Source: Gymnopus androsaceus JB14
Lineage: Eukaryota > Basidiomycota > Agaricomycetes > Agaricales > Omphalotaceae
DNA length: 64,000 nt
Direction: 5' to 3'
Assembly (NCBI GenBank): GCA_009733575.1
Contig: ML769434.1
Span: 124,444-188,443 of the forward strand
Made by a program: the position numbers and the translations under genes. Each line of letters begins with the position of its first letter. Positions within the stretch are counted from its first letter, which is position 1. This document shows, piece after piece, positions 1 through 12,602 of this stretch. The notes under the pieces are model-generated. The model was not told the origin of the DNA. It ran no database searches and saw only the letters and a program-made list of their open reading frames with translations.

Positions 1-1628
1 ACAGATCACAGGTCAGATACTTTCCAAAAACTCAAAACATTATAATGATGTGCTTCACTGGGTGGGACACCAAAATGGAAACTGGGATAGGGACCTAGGG
101 TTATGCAATACAATTCATAGACTCAACATTGGATACAAGGTAATTTATTGAGGTTAGAAAGCCTCAATGTCAGCAGACAATGGCAGTCAACAAAGAAGAA
201 GCTATCTGAAAAAACAAGCATAAGAGAAAACATGGAAAAGTGGCCCATGGGAAACAATTGCCTAGAGTGGCCGTTTTTTGGAAGTTTTGTCCAATCGCTG
301 CATACAGGACCTTCCCTTCCCTTCGGTCAGTGTCGGACACGCAAAATACACATAATTTATCACAACGTACTTATTAGCTGCAATGATACCAAAAAGACAT
401 CCTAATATCTTTATTGCAGGCATGTCACTGCTTCAAGTGCTTACTGGGTGCTTACCTATGTCAGTGTGATATAAATGTTCCTCAGTATTCAAATATGTAC
501 TTAACTCATGTAGGATTAGTTTACAATACTAAATTACTCAAAAGATATTGTTTTCAGCATGGTAGTTACAGCTTACTATTGTATATATAATCATTGTACA
601 TAGTTAGTACATGATAGTTTTGCTTAATGATTAAATATCTTGCAATGTTGCAATATGTGACAAGCCATGTTGTAAACCTCAAAAAAGAGTTTTTAGTGCT
701 TAACTATGTATATATAAATAGGGTATAACCATGATTGAACATATACTAAGTGTATCAGTGCAATACTTACATTTATGATCGAAATTTTCGTTCTGTTATT
801 CAAACTCAACTTTTGAAGGTTGAGAACCTGGACCGGATTATCCGGGTTCAGGTCGGGTTCATATTTTGTGTACCCGACCCGACCCAAGCCACACACTAGC
901 GGCAGGCTCAGGGTCAAAAATCGGTGAGAAATCTTAGTCTTGCCAGTGGAATTTATTCTCTTTGCTTCTGCGTCTTTGTCAGAATAGCATATAATGTTAT
1001 TTTATATCATTTAAACACTATATAGGCATCAAAAAGCAGTGCAGAGCTGCACTAAGGAGAACAGGTGCAAGACTGAAGAGTAAGGTAAGGCACAATATCA
1101 AACGCTGTTTCTGAATCATCCAAGAACACCATGGTAAGCATATCAGCTTGAGATTCCAACAAATTCAACTTGTAACATGCAGAGTATATAATAACACAAT
1201 CTAGAGTGGAAAAGATTGTCTACTGATCAGACATGAGATGAACTTTGGAATCATAAAATTGAATACAAAATTTGAGATCAGAAAATTTTTACAATGTATA
1301 GCACAACACTACTGAAGGAAAAATCATGGACAAGCCAATCAAGGAAAAAATTATTGAACTTCAGATGCAAGAGAGAAACATGACAAAAAAGAACAAGAAT
1401 TAAAGCCATTCGCAAAACCAATAACAGTTGTCGATCTTGAGGCAATGATTCCGATTAAAAATAACTCCAAATTTTTCACAATTTTGCCCCTCGGAAATCG
1501 GAAATACTTCCAGGGCCCCTGAAAACATGAAGATTCCAATTCATTTTCAATCAGAATAGTTAATTCGAGATCGAGGCTACTGTTGTTAGTTTCGCGAACG
1601 GCTGTAAACCTTTTCAAATCAAGCACTA
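1..1628. other. Intergenic, no gene recognised
   Basis: AT-rich sequence. The short open frames here resemble no family I know and lack coding-like composition. A GC-rich stretch at about 820-915 repeats the words gggttcaggtcgggttc and acccgacccgaccc in inverted fashion and could be a degraded repeat end. No TIR or LTR pair was found. Confidence 0.5.
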
Positions 1629-4600
1629 CTACACTCCAAGATGGATGAAGGGTACCCATTTAATGAAATTAGTTTCACCGACATCATCTCGCAGGCTTTT
1701 TGTAGCTTCATGCAGTGCATATGCTGCGCTCACTTTTCTATTCTCATTGCTATGCCAGTGAGTGTTCTGATTCCCCAAAAGCTTGGCATAGAGTTTATCG
1801 GCAATGTGAGGAGCTTCCTTGTCTCCAATAGCCCATAGTGTTGCTATAACACTTGGGTAACCCACCACAAGCATACCAGCTGCTAGATGGACAGCTTCTT
1901 CAGGGAGATTCTCATCTCCTGTGGCTGTCTGGCATGCTGAAAGGACTGCAAGCTGCACATTGTTCAAGGACCAGGACATCAATGATTCAAGCTTTAGTCT
2001 CCCATCATATAGAACAAATGCACTGTCAAGTGGATCCTGCATATCCTGGATACCATGACAAGCAAAATGGATAATGTCATACTTGCTCATTGCATGCATC
2101 ACAGCATCAACTGTTGCTGCAACATGATTAAGGTGACAAGTATGCTTGCTCAAGGTATACTTCTTAATGATCTTTGCCTCTTCTACAGTGCCAGGTAGGG
2201 GTGATCCAGGTGTATCGGGCTGTGTGACAATAAGAACAGTGGGGATCTTGGTCTGATATTGCTCAAGTTTAGGAACAGTATCCATCAAACCTCTCAAGGT
2301 GGTTGTATATGAGGATACCACAAAATCAGAAATATTGATATTTCTTTCTTTTGAACCACCATACATCCCTGCTGCATGAAGTGGAAGAAGAGTAAGTGGT
2401 CCTGTTGCACACCATGTAACATGAGCAATGTAATGTTGACTGTAGTCATATAGCTGGTAAGATAGAAAATTATTAGAGCATGTAAGAACTCAGGATATTA
2501 AACCTCACCACATCCTCAATTCTTGATAAAATAGGCTGCACAACATTAGACCATAAATTTTCTAAAATTAGTGCAAAATGGTCATGATTTTCCCCTGATC
2601 TAACAAGCGCAAGCCGATCACCATTTCTAATAGTGCGAATACCATTAGCATGAAGTGACGAGATCAGGTTGATGTGCAACCTATGTGCTTGATCCAAGGA
2701 AAAATTGGGGAGAGGAACGTGGATAATGCCCTGAGAAGAGCACAGAACCAATGCATCACATCGACTTTTGTCCACATTCACAATGATGACAGGTCCATGT
2801 GTAGCAGCTAAAGCAAGTTCAGAAAATTTCTTCGGTTTCATGAAGCTAGCAAAACCATCTAAAGCCTGAACCTGGTTTATGAGATTTTTATACTGAGCTG
2901 CAAGCTTGCGGTGCTTCTGTGCTTCCTCTTCAGCCGTTGCTTGTTTGATTTGTAAGCCTATATCTTCCAGGCTGTTTTTGGTGGATGTCCCTGCATTGTC
3001 CAGGGCTTGAGAAACCATCTTCAACTCCTTTGCAATTTCTGGGTGGTGAAGATGGAGATCATCCAATGGTGAACGTAATTGAAGTATCTGGCCCCAGACA
3101 ATACTGCGACCTTCATCCAGCCACTCAATGGCTAATGGAAGATCTCCTATAGAAATAGCAGTAGCAGCTGCTGCACCAATGACCCTTCTTATGTGATGTA
3201 ACTCCTCATAACGATGTCTAACTGTCTGCCCAAGCCAAATTACTTGAGGAATTAGCTCAAAAAATCTTTGGTATGCTTTGATAGCAAAAGCTGGGGATGA
3301 ACAGAGTCTAGACCATTTTATTGTGGCCAGTAGTTGAATGTGAGGTTTACCAGAAAACTGCAGACTAGCTTCTTGGAAGGCAAAGCAAGCAGAATCTTTG
3401 TCAAATGCATCCTGTGAATGGTGGAATCGTGACTCATAAGCAATACCAAGGTTACTCAAGCAGGTAGGCTTACGAGCATGACCATCAAGAGTGAGTTCAA
3501 CTGCCTGCTTCAAGGCCAAAATGGCACTCTCTACATCACTGAGCTCCCCTAGACAGCTAAATCGTGACTTATAAGCATTGCCAAGGTTATTCAACAAGTC
3601 AGGCTTGCTAGCATGACCATCAGGAGTGAGTTGAACTGCCTGCTTCAAGGCCAAAATGGCACTCTCTATGTCACTAAGCTCTCCTAAATGGCCAAATCGT
3701 GACTGGTAGGCTACCTCTACATCTAAACAGTCAAATCGAGACAGGAAGGCACTGCCAAGGTTGTTCAAGAGGGTAGGCTTGCTGGTGCGACCATCAGGAG
3801 TGAGTTCAACTGCCTGCTTCAAGGCAAAAATAGCATTCTCTATGTCACTGAGCTCTCCCAGGCAGCCAAATCGTGACTGATAGGCACAGCCAAGGTTATT
3901 AAACCTGCCAGCCCTGTCAGCATGACTATCAGGAGTGAGTTCAACTACCTGCTTCATGGCCAAAATGGAGCTCTCTATGTCACTGAGCTCTCCTAGGCGG
4001 CCAAATCGGGACTGGAAGGCATGGCCAAGGTCGTTCAACATGCCAGGCCTGTCAGGATGACCATTGGGAGTGAGTTCAACTGCCTGCTTCAAGGCCAAAA
4101 TGGCACTATCTATGTCACTGAGCTCTCCTAGATGTCTAAATCGTGACCCATAAGCACTACCAAGGATACTCAACCTGCCAGGCTTGCTAGTATGACCATC
4201 AGGAGTGAGTTCAACTGCCTGCCTCAAGGCCAAAATGGTGTTCTCTATGTCACTGAGCTCTCCTAGATGGCGAAAGCGTGACTGGAAGGCACTGCCAAGG
4301 TTATTCAACCTGCCAAGCTTGTCAGTGTGACCATCAGGAGTGAGTTCAACTGCCTGCTTCAAGGCCAAGATGGCACTCTCTATGTCACTGAGCTCTCCTA
4401 GATGGCGAAATTGTGATTCATAAGCATTGCCAAGGTTATTCAACATGGTAGGCCTGTCAGCATGACCATCAGGAGTGAGTTCAACTGCTTGCTTCAAGGC
4501 TGAAATGGCATTCTCTATGATACTGAGCTCTCCAAGATGGCCATATTGTGACTGGAAGGCACTGCCAAGGTTATTCAAGAAGGTAGGCTTGTCAGCATGA

Positions 4601-6967
4601 CTATCAGGAGTGAGTTCAACTGCCTGCTTCAAGGTTAAAATGGCACTCTTTATGTCACTGAGCTCTCCTAGACGGCCAAATCGTGACTTATAAGCATTGC
4701 CAAGGTTATTCAACAAGCCAGGCTTGTGAGCATGACTATCAGGAGTGAGTTGAACTGCCTGATTTTTTACCAAAATGGCATTCTCTATGTAGCTGAGCTC
4801 TCCTAGGTGATAAAATTGTGACTGGAAGACACTGCCAAGGTTATTCAAGAAGGTAGGCTTGTCAGCATGATTATCAGGAGTGAGTTCAACTGCCTGTTTT
4901 AAGGCCAAACTGGCACTCTCTATGTCACTAAGCTCTCCTGAATGGTGAGATTGTAACAGGAAGGCACTGCCAAGGTTATTCAGCCTGCCAGGCTTGTCAG
5001 CATGACCATCAGGAGTGAGTTCAACTGCCTGCTTTAAGGTCAAAAGGGCACTCTCTATGTCACTGAGTTCTCCTAGATGGCCAAATCGTGACTCATAAGC
5101 ATTGCCAAGGTTATTCAACAAGGCAGGCTTGTCAGCATGACTATCAGGAGTGAGTTCAACTGCCTGCTTCAAGGCCAAAATGGCACTCTCTATGTCACTG
5201 AGCTCACCTAAATAGCTAAATCGTAAGTCATAAGCATTGCCAAGGTTATTTAACCTGCCAGGCCTATCAGCATGACCATCAGGAGTAAGTTCAACTGCCT
5301 GCTTCAAGGCTGAAATGGCATTCTCTATGTCACTGAGCTCTCCTAGATGACCAAATCGTGACTCATAAGCTTTGCCAAGGTTATTTAACCTGTCAAGTTT
5401 ATCAGCTTGACCATCAGGAGTGAGTTCAACGGTCTGCTTCAAGGCCAAAATGGCATCCTCTATGTCACTGAGCTCTCCTAGATGGCCAAATCGTGACTCA
5501 TATACATTGCCAAGGTTATTCAGCATGGTAGGCCTGTCAGCATGTCCATCAGGAATGAGTTCAACTGCCTGCTTCAAGGCTGAAATGGCATTCTCTATGT
5601 CACTAAGCTCTCCTAGATGGCCAAATCGTGACTTATAAGCATTTCCAAGGTTGCTCAACAAGGTAGGCTTGTCAGCATGACCATCAGGAGTGAGCTCAAC
5701 TGTCTGTTTTTTTACCAAAATAGCATCCTCTGTGTAACTAAGCTCTCCTAGGTTGCCAAATTGTGACTGGAAGACACTGTCAAGGTCATTCAACCTGCCA
5801 GGCTTGTCAGCACAACCATCAGGAGTGAGTTCAACTGCCTGCTTTAAGGCCAAAATGGCACTCTCTACATTACTGAGCTCCCCTGAATGATCAAATTGTA
5901 ACAGGAAGGCACTGCCAAGGTTATTCAACAAGCCAGGTTTGTCAGCATGACCATCAGGTGTGAGTGCAACTGCCTGTTTCATAGCCACAATGGCATGTTC
6001 TATGTCACTAAGCTCTCCAAGATGGTCAAATCGTGACCCATAAGTATTGCCAAGGTTATTAAGCATTGCAGGTTTGTCAGCATGACCATCAGGTGTGAGT
6101 TCAACTGCCTGCTTCTTGGCCGCAATGGCACTTTCTAAGTCACCAAGCTCTCTGAGACAGCCAAATCGTGATTCATAAGCATGGCCAAGGTTATTGAGCA
6201 TTGCAGGTTCATCAGCATGACCACCATGTGTGAGGTCAACTGCCTGCCTCATTGCCATAATGGCACCTTCTATGTCACTAAGCTCCCCAAGATAGCCAAA
6301 TCTTGACTCATAAGCATTGCCAAGGTTATTCAAGTAGGCAGGCTTTCTAACATGACCATCAGGTGTGAGCTCAACTGCTTGCTTGTGACTCATAATAGCA
6401 TTCTCTGTGTCACTAAGCTTGCCCAGATGACCAAATCGTACCCAGTAAGCACAGCCAAGATTATTCAGCCAACCGGGTTTGTCAGCATGACCTTCAGGTA
6501 TCAGTTTGACTGCTTGCTCCCAGAGTTGTACAGCGTTTTCAATTTGGAATATGTCTCCTGACTGTTGAAAAGACTGAGCCAACTGCACTGCTACATTGTT
6601 CAAATCTGTTCCCTATTCATATTTAATCAGTGATGTATACAACCCTCCTGTGAATCGAAATTCACCTTCATTTCCTTTTTCATTCTCTCCATATGGGACA
6701 TCAGTTCACTATTGTGCAACTGAACAACCACATCATTAGACTCCTCTGATAATAAAGTTGACAAGATCAAAGCTGTTTCATGCTCTTCTTGATCTTCCGG
6801 AATGAGTGAGGTATCACTCACTGTCTAAAATGAAAATGTTAATCAGTTGAACTCATTAATGAACCATTTACCGGTGCTTCAGGTTGTTCCAACAACTTGT
6901 TGCTGGTATTTTGAATTTCAGTGTACTCCTCTTTGTTCCGTGCAGAGTAGCTAGATGTTCTCTCCAT
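1629..6967 (-). CDS. TPR-repeat CHAT-domain protein (predicted caspase-like cysteine protease)
   Basis: Four-exon model: 6967-6872, 6824-6644, 6605-2509 and 2453-1629. It keeps frame throughout and gives 1,732 residues. The ATG at 6967 was chosen because a stop lies just upstream in that frame. Residues about 95-1,140 are TPR units of 45 residues (consensus LNNLGNAYESRFGHLGELSD...). A helical linker follows, then a C-terminal CHAT domain with motif IIHFACHG (catalytic His about 1591) and LSACQTATG (catalytic Cys about 1632). It ends in WVPFIHLGV, the usual ending of this family. The 55-nt intron between TPR and CHAT joins EDV to LYDYSQHYIAHVTWCATGP, a conserved CHAT start. CHAT proteins are caspase/separase-like (clan CD) peptidases; bacterial relatives activate cell-death effectors. 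A sensor-protease role here is inference. TPR-CHAT genes are common and often expanded in Agaricomycetes. Confidence 0.88.
3460..6468 (-). repeat. 135-bp coding tandem repeat array (about 22 TPR units)
   Basis: Twenty-two 45-codon units sit head to tail inside the TPR-CHAT gene, all in one frame. Nucleotide similarity between units is high (for example the recurring words gcctgcttcaaggccaaaatggc and ctctatgtcactgagctctcc on the plus strand), so the array is recent or being homogenised. One unit near 3700-3760 is a shortened chimera. Confidence 0.9.
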
Positions 6968-8083
6968 CTCCTATATCCCATCAGTCCACTGCAGGAGGTA
7001 TTTCTATTTTTATTTGACTCACTGGCATGGCCGAAATCTCGAGAAGAATGTTGCAATCCAAGTTCTTTGCTGATGTTTCAGTATACTAAGTAGCCACGGG
7101 CTTAATTTAGTCCAGAAATAATAATACTTACCCTATGTTGTCAAAGTTCCGAGGTGATATGGGCAAAAGGGACACTAGCTTTGGGCAATAGGCATTGGGC
7201 CTTTATAAACTCTAAATCCGGTGCAATGCCAAGTTTGTAATTACGAAAGTGACAACAGCAGTGCAAAATGAACAGCTTTCACCTCCGAGCTCCACGGTTA
7301 CCTCCTATATGACACATGCTCTCCATGAGGCCATTTTGAATCAAAACAACAACAAAAAACACAGAAAGAATCCCAGGAAGAACCATTCTTCACTCCCTTC
7401 GCACGACTCATTGATGGTTTTCAAGACTTGATGTCTGGAGGCCACTTGGATTTATATCAGCCTAACGGCACAAGACTTAAGAGCTGTGCTTTTGCCTCAG
7501 ATCTGACTCCTCCACGACCATCCGAATGCCCTTGCAGCTTATACAAGTAGTAATCTAGCTACTCAAATTAATCAACCCAAAAGCTGGATATTCTTATTGA
7601 GCAGACTCCTTGCCTGGCGACAACCCTCGAAATACGGAAATAAATCTTATGGCCTCCGATTGTCACTCGGACTCACTCTGTGAACCTTCCGGAGAGCGTC
7701 CAATTACCTTGACCCCCGACATCAACTAGCAGGGAGATCCAAGTATGCATCCCTCACCCGATCAAGAATTGAATACTGAATAGTAAACTTTTTCAGAAAA
7801 GGTTACAATTTGGGGGCAGGTATGACAGACTACTTGTCGCGTTTTATTTTTCGCATTCGTGCTTAAAGTCATCTCCAATATAGTCTGCTGGAGCAGGAAA
7901 TGTCAAATCACACATTCTGTCTTTATCGAACTGAACTCTATTCAGAGCGGGCATGGCTGATTCTTCTACCGGATCATTGCGAGTCTTCGTCGTCCGGTGG
8001 TACCCCGGGATCTACATCAGTAAAACGTCATGTAGCTTTAGAGCTTTGAAAGCTCCCCTCAAGCTCCACCCAGGCGGAGCTTG
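6968..8083. other. Intergenic, upstream of TPR-CHAT gene
   Basis: No supported gene. It should hold the promoter of the minus-strand TPR-CHAT gene. No clear TATA box or initiator could be assigned. Confidence 0.4.
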
Positions 8084-8252
8084 CATCAGCAAAACCTGGG
8101 TGAACTATGGATTGCTATGGATTGCTATGAGTTGCTATGAGTTGCTCTATAGCACTGTACAGAAGCTCCAATACAATCCATAGCAGTCATAGAACTGTCC
8201 AGTTCTGGACAGATGGGGACCTTGTTATGGGACCACCCAGGTTTTGCTGATG
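8084..8252. mobile_element. MITE-like element with 19-bp perfect terminal inverted repeats
   Basis: catcagcaaaacctgggtg at 8084-8102 is exactly inverted at 8234-8252, giving a 169-bp unit with no coding capacity. The interior has short direct repeats (ggattgctat, gagttgctat). Imperfect inverted similarity continues outside both arms (agctcc/ggagct words), so the element may be larger. No target-site duplication could be fixed. A 16-bp piece of the same end recurs at 14526-14541. Confidence 0.6.
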
Positions 8253-11244
8253 TGGGAAAGCTCGGGAGCTTTAAATGCACCCTCCGATATCTTTGAGAGC
8301 GTCTCTCAAGCTCTCAAGCGCCCCCAAAGCTGCCTTAAAGCAACTGATTTTACCATAAAAGTATGCTCTAAAGCAATATTCAACCATGTTTGAAAGCACA
8401 ATTAAAGCAATATAAGCAGGGAGTTTCATTGACACTACATACAAACAAGATTGTAGTTTACTACATGGTAAGAAAACATCATACCCTTTATTGAATGACT
8501 GGAGAAAGACCCATCAACTATGACACAAGTCTGGAATAATAATGAGCAAGCATAGGTAGTGAGACTGGAAGAACTTCACACAATAAGGAAACAGGTCCAC
8601 CAGGAAATTCCTCAAGGAGGTCACAGTCCACAGACGGCAAGTTCATGGATGGCGAAAGAGTTGGTTATTGATTAGCTGTTCAAGTCGTTCAAAGAAGGCC
8701 AACATAGAAATATGACCAGATTCTTCAATAGTCAATAGTCTGTTGGCCAAAGTTAGCTCCAGCGTGATAAGAGTAACAGAAGGCTTACGAGTTCTGAATC
8801 CGCGAGAACCTCAGGCTTCCGCAATATAATCCAGCCACCCAAACCGCGTACTTGACATCTATGTTTCTAAGTACCTTGAACCCGAATCTCAGGACAAGTT
8901 ATCTTCACCTTGTCAATTTGATTGGGGTGGGGATGGCAGGCCGCAGAAACCGAACATTTTAACAAGATTCATGTCGTTCTTCAAGGCAGCGATTTTCGGG
9001 TACTTATTTCACGGAATCAGGTCGGTTGTAACCTGCGGCAGCGGCTTGAGCATATGATGCAGCCAAATTGGTATTACTATGCCAATCCAAGGGGTATGCA
9101 GAAATTTAGGCACCCATATCATGGGGAGAGGGGAGAGAGGGATGAGACAGCCTTAAAGTTAAAATATTTATTATTACTTTTAGTGGGGTTTCTGGGCTGG
9201 AATTGTGTTTTGCATGATTTTAGCAAATTTTGAAGCCGGAGGCCATAAGCTGCGGTATGTATGTATGAGATGGCACTGCCACTTGAGTGTTTCGATGCTT
9301 AATTTTTCTTCCATTGACTTGCTATTGATGAATTGACAACAGACCTATTTAAACATCACTGACTGATGGTGAAAAAGCAAAAGGTATGTTCTAAACAGCT
9401 ATAAGGAAATTTTAAAGCTCATTCAGATACTCAGGACCCCTCTGAATTTGATGCTGAAAATACCCGGTAGTGCAAGCCCTGTGACTGGAATATCAACCTG
9501 AGTTTTGGCGGAGAGGGCAACTGGAACCAACATCTCAACAGTAAAAATCACTCAAGTCCTGGATGTGATTCAAAGGTAAGTTGAGGTATTTATCCTGTGC
9601 AATCAATGTCTAAACTTGCTGTAGTATCATCTACATTGTGGAGGCCTTCTAGATATGTCCACAACCAATTGGTTCTGTGATGAAGAGTGCCGAAAAAATG
9701 CTACAGGAAGAAGTGGTATAAATAAGTATTATGAAGGGTAAAAAAGGGCTGCTGGTTGTGCTTGAATATCCAGGTGGGAAAGGAGGTGGTGATACGCCGA
9801 TTTTTCGGCTAAGGCTAGAACTGCGCAGAACCAATAATCCTAGGTTCTGTTAGTAACAAAACACTGTCAATAAGAGAACTATAGTGAGCCCGAGCTGATA
9901 GTTAAAATCTACCGAGGACCTATTCTACCCAAGAGGTTGCAGAGTAACGGTACGCGCAATGGTACCATACTTAACTTTGTGAATGCGCCTCGATCAAAGT
10001 CCTATGCGCGGTATGGTGTAGCGAGGCAAGCTTGTTGGATAACAAGTTGCTGACCGAGGCAGATAAACGAGCCCACATACCAGTTATACTAGGCTAGGTC
10101 ATCGAAGGATATACCCAAGGGATCGAAGTCTTAACGAGGCATCGCTTCCGCGATCAGCTCACCAAGGAGTCTAAACGACACTCAAGTTTATTAAACGAAG
10201 CAAGGTGGACCGAGATGGGGAAGTACCCTAATGGGTGCCCTCAAAGTTGACGCTTGCTGGAAAGCGCCCAGGCATATAGCCGCGGCAGTCCAACGCGGCC
10301 ACATGACCCACTTGCTGTAGCTACTTCTAGAACACGGAAGGACCAAGGAGTATTTCTATCCGAGCCTCAGCGTTTTACCGAGATCCATATGCTACCAGGC
10401 ATCTAGACTCGAGACCACACGGAACTAGAGATAATAACTAGTCTCCCATTGGCAAGGAAAAACATAGAAATACCTCCAAGGGCTGTTCTGCTAAAGGAAC
10501 TGGTGAGCCTTGTAAAAAGGCAAATGACTCGAGTCGATTCGGACCAAAATCCCAAAAGTCGACCCAATCGAGGAAGACAAACGAACGAGGCAGGAAAACG
10601 TCGAGGTAAAACCATAGTATACACGCATATATGGACATTATTTATCTTTTCTATTTTACTTACTCTGTTTCATCCTATCTCGCTCAGTTTCTCTCATTTT
10701 CCTATTTTCATATATCTCGCTCAGTATATAAGGGTAGCTATTCTATCTCGGAATGACAAGTTAGACTTGATACCTGAAACGCAGTTCTATCTTAGGACCT
10801 GTAGTGATTCGTACATGCTCAGACGTGTCTGCATCGTCCTCTACAACCTTTGAAACAGGTGGCCTTCTTGTAACCTCGATAATACTGAGGCTGTTCATTC
10901 TACTTCCCGGCTATTAAGTCGAGCATTCCTGGTTTTCATCTCGAAGAGAGTTCACATCAGTCTTAGGACCACAGGTGGAGCCTAACGTGCACACCTCGAC
11001 GAGCCCGTTGTTGATTAGGAAAGGTCTTGGACCCAACTGTTGGCTTGGTCTAGTTTTAGGGAGGAAGCTTCTCGGAGTGTTACCTAGCTTTACCAACAGA
11101 TTCTACCCCTTGCCCGCTCTTCGCTGAGTGTGTTAAAAACGCCTACTCGAGTGACTTGCGCGGCGGTCGTATAAGCTTGTTAGGTAACTCGTGGGAATCC
11201 CTGAGAGTTGGAGTATCATTGCGCGGCGACGTAAAGGCTCCCAA
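8253..11244. other. Gene-poor region, probably degraded transposon sequence
   Basis: No recognisable protein in six frames. From about 9840 to 11130 the sequence changes character, with a TATA-like stretch near 10720 (cagtatataagggtagc). It could be part of a degraded LTR element, but I found no matching second LTR, PBS or polypurine tract. Confidence 0.35.
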
Positions 11245-11357
11245 GATACGCAAAGTCGTTTGTTGAGTTGGCGTACTTGACCCGTGCTTTGGTGTTTCAC
11301 CGCGGATACGCAAAGTCGTTTGTTGAGTCGGCGTACTTGACCCATGCTTTGGTGTTT
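11245..11357. repeat. Two-copy direct repeat, 60-bp period
   Basis: A 53-bp unit at 11245-11297 (starting gatacgcaaagtcg) repeats at 11305-11357 with two transitions. No coding role is visible. Confidence 0.85.
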
Positions 11358-11616
11358 GCTTTCCCCTCAATTAGTTCAGCACGTCGTCGTACGTTAGTTG
11401 GCTTTTCAAAACCTCCCTCCAAATATAAAACCTTGTTCATTGCGCACTATCTGTGTCAACTGTCAAGTGCTTTTCTCTTCGAATCAATTAGTAGTCGAGG
11501 GAACCTTTGACAACCTCCTTCCTTGCATTAAATTAAACCTTTTGGATTATATCTGATTGGGGTGATTGTTGTTTGGTTGGTTTTCATACCCAGCACATAT
11601 CTAACTCATCAGTGGA

Positions 11617-12019
11617 ATGAATGCTGCAAGGTACCAGGAACAGGTTTTGGGAGGCCCATTCTTGCAGTTCTGGAATGAAATGAGGTCACAGAGAAGGGCT
11701 ATCAAGTTCCAGCAGGACGGCGCACCGAGTCATAATGCCAAAACAACAAAATGTTGGCTCGATGATCATCAAATCACCATTTTCCCCCATCCACCATCTT
11801 CATCTGATGCCAACCCCATCAAAGCTGTTTGGTTTGAGCTCCAAAAGGGCATTAGGGCTTTACTTCATCATCCTACATCTGTACCAGCACTCATCCAGGC
11901 TGTCCGCAAAGTTTGGGACCAGATACTCATTGAGGACATTGACAAGTACAGTATGTGAATCGGATGTCTGAAGTTGTCGAGGCAATTCTGGGGGCTAAAG
12001 AAGGACACACAAAATTTTA
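11617..12019 (+). pseudogene. Tc1/mariner (DDE_3) transposase, 3' fragment, inactive
   Basis: The frame at 11617-11958 contains FQQDGAPSHNAKTT (second catalytic Asp block) and SSDANPIKAVWFELQKG, the third catalytic block. The family normally reads D-x-N-P-I-E/D-x-x-W there; here the acidic residue is Lys. The N-terminal DNA-binding region and first catalytic Asp are missing. Near 11950 the frame breaks at a stop. A shifted frame (RMSEVVEAILGAKEGHTKF, to 12019) supplies the expected C-terminus, so a short indel of about 5 nt is likely. No TIRs were found around it. Confidence 0.8.
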
Positions 12020-12252
12020 ATTTGATAGATTTATTGTATTGTAATGAGAATATGTGTGTAAACAGCTACAAGACCATCGGACAACTTTTACACGCTACAT
12101 ACGAGTTGCAAACGATGAGGAAGACATAAAATATATTGAGTAATTCAGTAGCGGCCTGTCACTTTCCGTGGGCACGAGTACCATACCATTGGATACATAC
12201 CATCCCCCATAATTCAATGTCACCATTGAAGGGTTAGCAAGCTGAGCTCAAT

Positions 12253-12360
12253 GTGAATAGTGATGACGATGAGGACGACTATGACCGCCCAGTCAAATGC
12301 CAAAAAGTAGTAAAATGCTCTATTTGTTGTCAGCCTGATCACTGAAGGGACAAATGTCCA
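12253..12360 (+). pseudogene. Zinc-knuckle remnant, probably from a transposase
   Basis: One frame reads an acidic stretch (NSDDDEDDYDRP) then KCSICCQPDH, a stop, then RDKCP. The C-x2-C-x4-H-x4-C spacing is that of zinc knuckles at the C-termini of some fungal transposases. The in-frame stop and lack of flanking domain make it a remnant. Family assignment is inference. Confidence 0.35.
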
Positions 12361-12602
12361 ATGATATCATGATTGTAATTGTTAGTACTAGTTAGAAGAA
12401 TATTCTTATTAATAGGCTGACAGGTGAGCAGAATTAATATCTCATTACTTGTGATGCTGCCAGGCTGCCCATCAGTGGTCCCATGGAGGTCCGGAAGGGT
12501 TGTGGGATAAGGTTCTCTGAGAACGGGGTTGCGATTGGGTTGTTGACAATCAAGGGGGTTGTTGAGTAGAGTTATCCCCATGTAAGTAAGCGGTATACAT
12601 TT

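Noticed and set aside
5420..5638. Plus-strand ORFs opposite the TPR array
   Set aside because: They are antisense shadows of the 135-bp repeat, recurring with the repeat period and lacking independent features.
9840..11130. Complete LTR retrotransposon
   Set aside because: The sequence feels LTR-like (TATA-like stretch), but no second LTR, PBS, PPT or coding domain was found.
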